From assembly GCA_040544425.1 (NCBI GenBank), contig JBEONO010000058.1, positions 1 through 6,154 on the forward strand: 6,154 nt of DNA, in the 5' to 3' direction. Under the pieces are notes generated by a model. The model was given only the letters and a program-made list of their open reading frames with translations. It was not told where the DNA came from and did no database searches. Within the stretch, counting starts at the first letter, position 1. Each line of letters opens with the position of its first letter. Shown in pieces: positions 1-5,780 of this stretch. This DNA is from Solimicrobium sp040544425. GTDB lineage: Bacteria; Pseudomonadota; Gammaproteobacteria; Burkholderiales; Burkholderiaceae_D. The position numbers were made by a program, and so were the translations under genes.

Positions 1-176
1 GTAGCGCCTTTATATATGAATATACACATAAATTGTCGATTCTATATACCCAAAAAGCTTAACCGTAGTTTCTGTTCCGTTGCTCCCCAAACCCCTATAT
101 TGGGTATCAAATTCCCCTCGGCGAGCCGTGTCACGTTGCACGTTTGCCGGTTTGATCCCTGACCGTCTGCACGCCC
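1..176. other. AT-rich region upstream of the integrase gene, with an inverted repeat
   Basis: No gene is visible here. The first 60 bases are rich in TATA-like runs. An exact 8-bp inverted repeat, ATACCCAA at 46-53 and TTGGGTAT at 100-107, is separated by 46 bases. Each arm lies beside a CTATAT hexamer (42-47 and 95-100), which is also a direct repeat. Position in front of a recombinase gene makes an operator or recombinase-binding site possible, but nothing proves it. A weak promoter could use TTCCGT at 75-80 and TATATT at 96-101 with a short 15-base spacer; I would not rely on it. Confidence 0.35.
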
Positions 177-1985
177 ATGACCCAGCATACCGACATCGTT
201 TTGCCGTTGACCTCGTATAACCGCGCCGATTACACCGCGCTGCGCGCCTATTGCCTTAAAATCCCGGTCACAAAAATTGCCAGTTTGTATTACAGCGAGG
301 AATCGCCCCAGGTCACCGGTGGACTGGAGCGCTTTCTGATTGCGATGCGCGCCGATTTGGTCGAGCGCTCGATCGCGAATAATCCGGCGCTGGCCGCCAG
401 CCTGCAACATGCCCGGCAAGGGGGCGCCGTCACCACTCGTGCCCTGGAGATCCTGGTCAAAGCGGCCGATGCACCGAAACCGGTGCCGCAGCCCACGCAT
501 CGGATCGCGCAATGGTTTCGTCCGAAAACGGTCTCCGCGTTCAGGAGTGAGGGCTTACACACACTTCAAGATCTGATTGGGTTGATGGTGCAACGCGGCG
601 CAACCTGGTGGCGCGGTGTGCCCCGGATCGGCAAACAGCGCGCGAGAGTCATCGAGACCTGGATCGATCAGCACAGTCAATCCCTGGGCCTGTTGGAGCT
701 GGTGGATAAAACCGCCCTGCCCTACCCTGCCGTACAACGCGTTGTGGTGGGCGATGGTGCGCCGATCCCCTTTGTCCCGATCGAGCAATTGACGATTCCA
801 GCGCACCTCGACGGATCCCGTGGTGCCAATCGGGCCGATCTCTTTTGTTATATCGCCGCCAGAACGGACCAACAGGCCATTCAGGCGTTCCTGTCGCGCC
901 ATGCCGGCAGAGCCGAGAGCTATCGGGCGTATTACAAGGAATTGCAGCGCTTCTTTTATTTTGCCTTGTTGGTGGCCAGGAAGCCGCTCTCTTCCTTTCT
1001 GGTCGACGATTGTGTGGCCTATGCGGCGTTCATCAAGAATCCCCCCGCATCATTTCGGGGTCATCCCCGTGCACTCGATTCGGGTGTGTGGAAGCCGTTT
1101 TCAACGAAAGGATTGTCCGAGTCGTCCCAGCTGCAGGCGCTGCGCATGTGCCGGGCGATGTTTGAATTTTGGGTGGGCGTGCGCTATCTGGCGGGCAATC
1201 CCTGGATTGCCGTCAAGCTGCCCAAACCGGTCAAACCGGTGTACGCGATGCAAATCGAGAAGGCCTTGCCGGAGACGCTCTGGAAAAAATTCGTCATCGC
1301 CCTCGCCAATCAGGCCTGCCAGCCCGAGAACGCACAATACCGTATTGCGCTGGCCGCTATTTTACTGATGGGCGACGCCGGCTGCCGGCGCAATGAAGTC
1401 GTGACGGCCATGAAAAGTAATTTGAAAGCCAGTCGCCATGCCAGTAACGTGCATCAATTACTGGTGCATGGTAAAGGCAATAAGGATCGGATCGTGGCCA
1501 TTAGCGACCGGACACTGGCCGCCCTGCGTGCGCATTGGGAAGACCGTGGCCTGTCCGAAAACGCGTCATCTGACTTCCCTCTTTTAGCCCCCATCATTCC
1601 ACTGGCCATTCATCCTTCCAAAAAGAAACCCGCTGACCAGACGCACTATGTGGGTTACGTTCCGGCTGCGCTGTATCGGGTCGTGAAAGTGGCTATTGCA
1701 CATATTCTGAACGATCCCTCTGCCGAGTTTGACGTCGACGAACGTCAGCACTTAACGACGACGACGGCCCACGCGTTCCGGCACACATTCGGCTCCGTTG
1801 GCGTCAAGAAGGGTATCCCCGTGGAAGTCATGCGACGCTTGTTGGGGCACGAAAGTATTGCCACCACGTCGATCTACGTGCAAACCGAGGAACAGGAAAT
1901 GATTCAACGGGCGGGCCTCTTTTTTGATGCGCTGGAGGCGCCCGAACCCGAGTCCGATCCCACTGCCCTACCCTCTTCCGAGTAA
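177..1985 (+). CDS. Site-specific tyrosine recombinase (phage-type integrase, DUF3701-like N-terminus)
   Basis: A DNA strand-exchange enzyme that cuts and rejoins DNA through a covalent 3'-phosphotyrosine link. The 602-residue product shows the full catalytic set: Arg404 in GCRRNEV, Lys433 in GKGNKDR, His532 and Arg535 in HAFRH, His558 in LLGHES, and the nucleophile Tyr567 in TSIYVQ. Residues 1-165 resemble the DUF3701 region of large Burkholderiales integrases (for example QVTGGLERFLIAMR and WWRGVPRIGKQRAR). Residues about 215-345 look like the SAM-like core-binding domain, with the catalytic domain at about 360-585. It is longer than XerC/D (about 300) because of the N-terminal extension. 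ATG 177 has no convincing Shine-Dalgarno sequence, but a stop at 153-155 prevents extension from a standard start, and the family-like region begins soon after it. The gene appears intact and active. It is GC-richer than the par genes. Its target site is not identifiable; it may be a transposon-like or element-specific recombinase, or a plasmid multimer resolvase. Confidence 0.93.
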   Translation: MTQHTDIVLPLTSYNRADYTALRAYCLKIPVTKIASLYYSEESPQVTGGLERFLIAMRADLVERSIANNPALAASLQHARQGGAVTTRALEILVKAADAPKPVPQPTHRIAQWFRPKTVSAFRSEGLHTLQDLIGLMVQRGATWWRGVPRIGKQRARVIETWIDQHSQSLGLLELVDKTALPYPAVQRVVVGDGAPIPFVPIEQLTIPAHLDGSRGANRADLFCYIAARTDQQAIQAFLSRHAGRAESYRAYYKELQRFFYFALLVARKPLSSFLVDDCVAYAAFIKNPPASFRGHPRALDSGVWKPFSTKGLSESSQLQALRMCRAMFEFWVGVRYLAGNPWIAVKLPKPVKPVYAMQIEKALPETLWKKFVIALANQACQPENAQYRIALAAILLMGDAGCRRNEVVTAMKSNLKASRHASNVHQLLVHGKGNKDRIVAISDRTLAALRAHWEDRGLSENASSDFPLLAPIIPLAIHPSKKKPADQTHYVGYVPAALYRVVKVAIAHILNDPSAEFDVDERQHLTTTTAHAFRHTFGSVGVKKGIPVEVMRRLLGHESIATTSIYVQTEEQEMIQRAGLFFDALEAPEPESDPTALPSSE

Positions 1986-2975
1986 ACGGTTTTCTGTGGC
2001 TAATGTGGCCAGCGTCAGTTTGCCCGTTTCCATTCCGTCGATAAACTCGGTCACATCGTTGAGCGGCATGGTGCTGCATCCTTTAGGCCCGATCACCTGG
2101 GCGAATCGGGCCTTGCCGTCGATGATGAACAACATCGATTGACCCCGATTGGTGAGCGTGGTGTTTCTGAATCGTTCCCGGAAACGACGCACCTTTTCCT
2201 TCTTGATTTGCTCTTGCTGCAAGTCGATTACCCGTTGCCGTTGGAGTCTGGCTGCATAAGCAAAGTCGGAGGTACTGCGGCACAGCTTAGCCAGATAGCC
2301 GAATAAGCCCCCTCCCCGTTTGTCGCCCAGATGACCTTGTGCTACCAGGACAATGTCCGATAAAAGTTGTTGGTTTTCTTTGGCGAGTCGCATTAATTTA
2401 AAAATACCCCACTTGGAGACGCCTTGACCTGTTAGCCAGTTCAAATCGACAGGCAGTCCGTTTTTAGTTTGTGTGGTGGGTTGATTCTTTGAGAGAGTGG
2501 GTACAGTTAACGTATGGCCGCCCGACATAATGGCAGACGGTGAGCTGTGCATAAGATCGTTTTGTGGCGGTGTAGGGGAGGGCGTTTCGCTGGCGAAAGT
2601 CGCTTGTACGAACCCCAGGAGTTCAGCGGCCTGACGTGTTAAGCGGATACGGGCGACAGCAAAGCGCCCGTTACGGCTTTTTCGTTCCTGGTCCAGGACT
2701 TCGATGAGGCCTTTTTCTTGAAGCGTTTGGAGATGCCTGTAGACGGTTCGCTCACTGGCGCCCGTGCGTTCCGCTATTTTTTTCTTGTGCGCGAAAACAG
2801 ATTCGAATGGACTAGCTTGAGGAACAAAGCGAGCGATGTCAGCAAGTGTGGCGCGGATACTACGCGGCAGGCCACCGAGGTGAAGAGCATTGTCAATCGC
2901 TTTAAGTATGCGATTAGGAAGATTACGAGGGGAAGCAGGGACGAGTTCGTCCACAACCTGTTCATATGTAGTCAT
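1968..2975 (-). CDS. Winged-helix DNA-binding protein, probable plasmid replication initiator
   Basis: A 335-residue protein when started at ATG 2975. This start has GGAG (2984-2981) five bases upstream; the frame stays open to ATG 3050, but that start lacks a ribosome site and lies where the candidate antisense RNA starts. Residues about 61-115 form a winged helix-turn-helix: helix KKKIAERTGAS, recognition helix ERTVYRHLQTL, then QEKGLIEV and a basic wing. Residues 125-175 are a Pro/Ser/Thr/Gln-rich linker. A second folded region follows (GVSKWGIFKLMRLAKE at 185-200, LFGYLAKLCRSTSDFAY at 224-240), resembling what I recall of plasmid and phage replication proteins of the RepO/HTH_36 type. A basic helix at 250-270 and a small C-terminal domain end it. 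Position beside parAB and behind a possible antisense-controlled leader supports a Rep role; a transcription regulator is the alternative. It does not resemble IncFII RepA. Confidence 0.65.
   Translation of the reverse strand: MTTYEQVVDELVPASPRNLPNRILKAIDNALHLGGLPRSIRATLADIARFVPQASPFESVFAHKKKIAERTGASERTVYRHLQTLQEKGLIEVLDQERKSRNGRFAVARIRLTRQAAELLGFVQATFASETPSPTPPQNDLMHSSPSAIMSGGHTLTVPTLSKNQPTTQTKNGLPVDLNWLTGQGVSKWGIFKLMRLAKENQQLLSDIVLVAQGHLGDKRGGGLFGYLAKLCRSTSDFAYAARLQRQRVIDLQQEQIKKEKVRRFRERFRNTTLTNRGQSMLFIIDGKARFAQVIGPKGCSTMPLNDVTEFIDGMETGKLTLATLATENRLLGRG
2546..2554 (+). other. DnaA-box match inside the rep coding region
   Basis: TGTGCATAA at 2546-2554 is the exact complement of the consensus TTATNCACA. 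It lies in the part of the gene encoding the low-complexity linker of the probable initiator. Phage lambda-type initiator genes carry their origin in such a linker, but no iterons accompany the box here, so chance is a serious alternative (roughly 0.2 matches expected in a window of this size). Confidence 0.25.
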
Positions 2976-2984
2976 GAAGGCTCC
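2976..2984 (-). promoter_or_regulatory. Ribosome binding site that decides the rep start
   Basis: Read on the minus strand, GGAG (2984-2981) is followed by five bases and then ATG at 2975. This is the only good Shine-Dalgarno match among the in-frame starts at 3050, 3044 and 2975. The preceding bases, TTC, could pair with an upstream AGCCCCGA copy (3035-3028) in the mRNA through CCGAG with UUCGG, which would partly cover the site. Confidence 0.6.
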
Positions 2985-3011
2985 GAAAACACAAAAAGTA
3001 AGTAATTCCTC

Positions 3012-3040
3012 TTGCGCTTCAGATTGCTCGGGGCTACAAT
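3012..3040 (+). promoter_or_regulatory. Promoter of the candidate antisense RNA
   Basis: TTGCGC at 3012-3017 and TACAAT at 3035-3040 are separated by exactly 17 bases. The -10 box matches TATAAT at five of six positions. Transcription would start near G3047, toward the terminator hairpin at 3091-3129 and opposite to rep. No plus-strand protein gene follows, so a non-coding product is the simplest reading. The last base of one TCGGGGCT copy (3028-3035) is the first base of the -10 box. Confidence 0.55.
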
Positions 3041-3118
3041 TCATTTGCATTCACGAATTGTTGCTTTGTATGAGAAATCCTTAGCGACTTACAAGAAGCC
3101 CCGACGCCAATCGGGGCT
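3028..3118. repeat. Three copies of the 8-mer TCGGGGCT/AGCCCCGA in the rep leader
   Basis: On the plus strand TCGGGGCT occurs at 3028-3035 and 3111-3118, and its complement AGCCCCGA at 3097-3104. In rep mRNA the middle copy can therefore pair either with the upstream copy (local hairpin with the UUGGCG loop) or with the downstream copy nearer the rep start (8 bp closing a 61-base loop). These two folds exclude each other, as expected of an RNA switch. The local hairpin is stronger because its stem is longer. Confidence 0.6.
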
Positions 3119-3128
3119 TTCTTGTTTT
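3047..3128 (+). ncRNA. Candidate antisense (counter-transcribed) RNA against the rep leader
   Basis: A promoter with 17-base spacing upstream and a strong terminator downstream define a plus-strand RNA of about 82 nt with no credible open frame. It is fully complementary to the 5' leader of the minus-strand rep message, ending about 70 bases before the rep start codon, so it would not cover the ribosome site directly. Its 3' half is one hairpin with an 8-bp core stem and loop CGCCAA, so the rep mRNA shows loop UUGGCG, containing a YUNR-type U-turn (UUGG). Short antisense RNAs of this design set copy number in several plasmid families by blocking Rep synthesis. The role here is inferred from layout; transcription is unproven. 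The alternative is a simple terminator with a chance promoter. Confidence 0.5.
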
Positions 3129-3129
3129 T
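3091..3129 (+). terminator. Rho-independent terminator (end of the antisense RNA)
   Basis: The core stem AGCCCCGA (3097-3104) and TCGGGGCT (3111-3118) encloses the 6-base loop CGCCAA. It is extended by ACAAGA (3091-3096) pairing with TCTTGT (3120-3125) across one bulged T. A run of five T (3125-3129) follows on the plus strand. On the minus strand no T-run follows, so rep-direction transcripts should read through it and fold it as a leader hairpin. Confidence 0.8.
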
Positions 3130-3130
3130 G

Positions 3131-3234
3131 AGGTCGTTAGTTTAAAAAATTATTGCATTTATTCCCTTATTTAAGGTTTGGCGAAGTTCGCCAAACATGT
3201 AAGTTATTGATTATTAAGGATTTGTGTTTGTAAT
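3131..3234. other. AT-rich spacer between parB and the rep leader
   Basis: A stretch of about 100 bases, mostly A and T, with no gene. It contains a short inverted repeat CCTTA-TT-TAAGG at 3165-3176 directly abutting, and sharing G3176 with, the larger palindrome at 3176-3196. On the minus strand it must hold the rep promoter, if rep has one; an extended -10-like TGCAATAAT (complement of 3149-3157) is the best candidate, with a poor -35 box. Low helix stability plus a palindrome would also suit an origin or centromere. No tandem iterons are visible. Confidence 0.35.
3176..3196. repeat. Perfect 21-bp palindrome; candidate parS or leader hairpin
   Basis: GTTTGGCGAA at 3176-3185 and TTCGCCAAAC at 3187-3196 are exact reverse complements around G3186. 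It lies 39 bases past the parB stop. The GTT...AAC ends recall ParB-binding parS sites, although the odd 21-bp length differs from the usual 16 bp. No T-run follows on either strand, so it is a poor terminator. Each arm contains TTGGCG or its complement CGCCAA, the same hexamer as the antisense loop, so it may instead take part in rep-leader RNA folding. Confidence 0.45.
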
Positions 3235-4290
3235 TTACTTGTTTTGCTTATTGCGCCGACGTTCCGCCTGTTTTTTTAGTATTTCTTGAACGGCGTCTTC
3301 AATTTCGGCGGCATCTTCCGCTGACTTAAAATTTATAGCGATCCTTTTCTCCGATCGGACGTAGCTGCAATATGTTGAGCGGCCCACCATGTAAGTGATT
3401 GGTTCAGGGCGAGTGGTTAATTCTCTCTTCTTTTTCGGCGTCGCCGGTACACTCCAAACCTTGTCTATAGCTTGTTGCTGGTCAATAGATTTATCAATGA
3501 CCAAATTCATTGCCTCGATCACCAACGCTTGCCTTCCTTCCCTACAAGCTGCCGCCATTGCCTCCAACGCTTTTGAACCAAATGAGTGTGGTTGCCTAGC
3601 TAATAGATCTTTTGCTTCATCCGGCAAATCGTCGATTGACATGATTTGGGAAACGGTTCTCCGGTTAATTCCTGTCCTCTTCGCTAAATCGTCATGAGTT
3701 TTAACCGTGTCTGCGTTTAGCGCTGCAATTTTTTTAAATCCGAGATATTTTTCAAAGTCCGGTAAATCGGAGTGCAAAAGATTTGCATAAATACCCAGCT
3801 CTTCTGCAGATTCTGTTTCAGACTCGTCAATCCACCCTTTTATCGTATCGAAACGCCCAGGAAACTCTGCCCGTAATTCTTTGTAAATTGATACACGATT
3901 ATGCCCCGACGTAATTTCAAACATTCCGTTCGCAATAGGACGTACCGAGATTGGTGACGCCAAAGGATGTTGTTCCAAATTTCGTTTTAATTCTTGATAA
4001 TTGTTCTCAGACAGCGTTCTGCGTCGCCCCTGAACCTCGACCAATTTATCAAGAGGAATGTTCATTACACTTTTTGTTATTGCTAGTTCCGCCTCTATTT
4101 TCGACGCTCGTTCTTCCGCTTCGAGAGCTCTCTCTTCAGCTTTGTCTTTACCAGTAATCGAGTCAATTTGTTGTGTTGCTGAATGTTTGAATCCGCGGTC
4201 TTTGCGTTCATCCGGCTTTCCGCTAGTTGGCTCAATTTCGTCAGTCAGGCCCATTAATTCCTGCATGCGTTTATTACCTTTGGTGGCCAT
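3235..4290 (-). CDS. parB: ParB-type partition protein (centromere-binding)
   Basis: The centromere-binding partner of ParA, which loads on parS DNA and stimulates the ParA ATPase so that replicon copies are segregated. The product is 351 residues from ATG 4290, which has GGAG (4303-4300) nine bases upstream; ATG 4305 gives only five more residues inside parA. A charged N-terminus (1-50) probably contacts ParA, and an Ala/Glu-rich coiled segment covers 50-72. The ParB N-terminal domain at about 77-172 starts with IPLDKLVEVQGRRR, and contains ITSGHNRVSIYKEL, where GHNR (129-132) replaces the usual GERR box. The DNA-binding helix-turn-helix is at about 199-222 (DLAKRTGINRRTVSQIM). The C-terminal 295-345 is a likely dimer domain, and the tail is very basic. 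The start overlaps the parA stop as TAATG, so translation is probably coupled. It appears intact. Confidence 0.93.
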   Translation of the reverse strand: MATKGNKRMQELMGLTDEIEPTSGKPDERKDRGFKHSATQQIDSITGKDKAEERALEAEERASKIEAELAITKSVMNIPLDKLVEVQGRRRTLSENNYQELKRNLEQHPLASPISVRPIANGMFEITSGHNRVSIYKELRAEFPGRFDTIKGWIDESETESAEELGIYANLLHSDLPDFEKYLGFKKIAALNADTVKTHDDLAKRTGINRRTVSQIMSIDDLPDEAKDLLARQPHSFGSKALEAMAAACREGRQALVIEAMNLVIDKSIDQQQAIDKVWSVPATPKKKRELTTRPEPITYMVGRSTYCSYVRSEKRIAINFKSAEDAAEIEDAVQEILKKQAERRRNKQNK

Positions 4291-5468
4291 TATTTTGATC
4301 TCCATGTAACTGCAACTTTGTCCAAAACATAGTCGGCCAATCTATCCACTGGATCTTTGTAGCGTTTATATGCATCTAATGATCCATCCGGTCTTGCTAG
4401 GTCATATATTGTCTTCAGCTGGGCCGTAGCCATTTTCGCAGCCGTTGATTCGGGAATTTCAATTCCATTGATGTGAGACCCATATGCTTTTTCCATCCAT
4501 GTTTTTACCAGGCGCGCTGCGTCATTGCTTTGAACCTTGGTATAAACAACAGTCATAAAATCGTATGTTTTGTTCTCTGCCACACCAGGCAATGATTCGG
4601 CAAGTTCAGCGAATAACCCCCAGAATTGGGCAGAAGATGCGAAATCTAATGCATCGGGAGGGCAGGGCATGAGCAAGGCGTCAGCTGCCAACATAGAATT
4701 TATTGTTAGGTGGGATAATGAAGGTGAAGTGTCAAATAGGATCACGTCAAATTCTTCTCGTAAGGAACTAATTCCCTTATTCAAGACATTCCAAAATTCA
4801 AAACCACGCGTTTTCATCGCTCGCCCTGGCAATGCAAACTCAGCGGCCAGTATTCCCGATGAGGCAGGAATTATCGACAAATTTTCCCAGTAAGATTGCT
4901 GCACCGCGTAACGAAGATCTGGCTGTTCTCCATATATACACGGCATGATAGTTTGTTCATTTGTGACGTTTTGTTCGGGATTAATACCCAGAAGCTGAGT
5001 GGCCGTCCCCTGACCATCGCAATCAATAATCAGTACCTTCTGATTGCGCAAGGCCAATCCCTGAGCTAAAGCCACTGTAGTTGACGTTTTCGCGACACCG
5101 CCCTTGTAGTTAACCGTTGCAATTGCCTTTCCCAGCTTATCTGCCGGTCGCTTCGGAAATTTACCAAGCTCAGCGCCCCAGTCCATGACTTCTCTGAGTG
5201 TATATTCATGGAATTTACTCCCAGGGATTTTCTTTCCTGTGGGAAGATTGTGTTTTTCTGCAAGATAGCGAATTTGTTTCTTATCGACTTTAATTAAATC
5301 TGCAATATAGGCGCTCGTAAAAACTGGAGCCGACTTCATTGGATTGGGTCTGGCCATGATAGTATGAACTTGTGCTAAAACGTCACTTGCACGCTCTGCA
5401 ATCAAAGTGAGATCGCTAATCGTTAGTTTTTGCAGGTCGTCGTTCACCGAAGTCAATATATTGCTCAT
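4290..5468 (-). CDS. parA: ParA partition ATPase (type Ia, with N-terminal helix-turn-helix)
   Basis: A Walker-type ATPase that binds DNA non-specifically when carrying ATP and moves ParB-parS complexes, so that plasmid copies are shared between daughter cells. The 392 residues show a helix-turn-helix at about 47-95 (FTSAYIADLIKVDKKQIRYLAEK), the mark of the longer type Ia ParAs that also repress their own operon. The deviant Walker A KGGVAKTS is at 122-129 with signature Lys122 and P-loop Lys127. Walker A' is LIIDCDGQGTATQLL with Asp149 and Asp151; Gly152 stands where DPQG proteins have Pro. Walker B is DVILFDTSPS at 241-250. The start is set by AAAGGA (5478-5473) four bases before ATG 5468. 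It is first in the operon with parB and has its own promoter at 5526-5554. Length and motifs suggest a functional protein. Confidence 0.95.
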   Translation of the reverse strand: MSNILTSVNDDLQKLTISDLTLIAERASDVLAQVHTIMARPNPMKSAPVFTSAYIADLIKVDKKQIRYLAEKHNLPTGKKIPGSKFHEYTLREVMDWGAELGKFPKRPADKLGKAIATVNYKGGVAKTSTTVALAQGLALRNQKVLIIDCDGQGTATQLLGINPEQNVTNEQTIMPCIYGEQPDLRYAVQQSYWENLSIIPASSGILAAEFALPGRAMKTRGFEFWNVLNKGISSLREEFDVILFDTSPSLSHLTINSMLAADALLMPCPPDALDFASSAQFWGLFAELAESLPGVAENKTYDFMTVVYTKVQSNDAARLVKTWMEKAYGSHINGIEIPESTAAKMATAQLKTIYDLARPDGSLDAYKRYKDPVDRLADYVLDKVAVTWRSK

Positions 5469-5484
5469 TTTTTCCTTTAAATTT

Positions 5485-5572
5485 CGCTATTTGGTTGAGA
5501 GAACACAAAATAGAGTGTTTTCGCGATAATAGCGCTGTGCGGTTTATATGACAAGTTTTTATTAAAATAGCG
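5485..5572. promoter_or_regulatory. Operator-like CGCTATT repeats around the parAB promoter
   Basis: CGCTATT occurs on the minus strand at 5572-5566 (just upstream of the -35 box) and 5534-5528 (across the -10 box), and on the plus strand at 5485-5491 (between start site and ATG). The middle copy belongs to a 13-bp near-palindrome at 5522-5534, of the form CGCnATnATnGCG, with five of six base pairs symmetric and the -10 box inside it. A degenerate copy, CTCTATT, lies at 5515-5509 and could pair with the 5485-5492 copy in the mRNA leader. Type Ia ParAs repress their operon through sites over the promoter; this is where one would expect them. Confidence 0.55.
5526..5554 (-). promoter_or_regulatory. 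parAB promoter
   Basis: On the minus strand TTGTCA (5554-5549) and TATTAT (5531-5526) are separated by exactly 17 bases. Both boxes differ from the sigma70 consensus at a single position. The start site would be near 5519, giving a leader of about 50 bases before parA. The strong boxes suggest that repression is needed, consistent with the overlapping operator-like repeats. Confidence 0.75.
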
Positions 5573-5780
5573 TCAAAATCCACCGAAATTTCTTCATTGC
5601 ACAACAAAACTGTCTTTTTTTTGGCAAAACCGCAAGAAATAGCATCCAATTGTCTATTGCCTTCAACATCAAGATCAATAGGCTAATTTGATACTTGAGA
5701 AGGAAAATTTCGTATACACTGACGGACCTTTTTAGAAGTTCTCATGAATTGTCTTGAAAATTCTTTTCACTGAACTCGTG

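Noticed and set aside
42..512. Minus-strand 156-codon frame overlapping the integrase start
   Set aside because: It is an antisense shadow of the GC-rich integrase gene, and the plus-strand product has clear family features.
1968..2975. Assignment of the rep product to the IncFII RepA / RepZ family
   Set aside because: The leader RNA features suggest it, but the protein has a different winged-helix and linker layout, and I see no motif-level match to RepA of R1.
3176..3196. Palindrome as the transcription terminator of parAB
   Set aside because: The stem is good but no T-run follows on the minus strand; the next T-rich stretch is over 20 bases away.
5416..5649. Minus-strand 77-codon open frame upstream of parA
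   Set aside because: It runs across the parAB promoter and into parA in another frame, and its protein shows no recognisable feature or good ribosome site.
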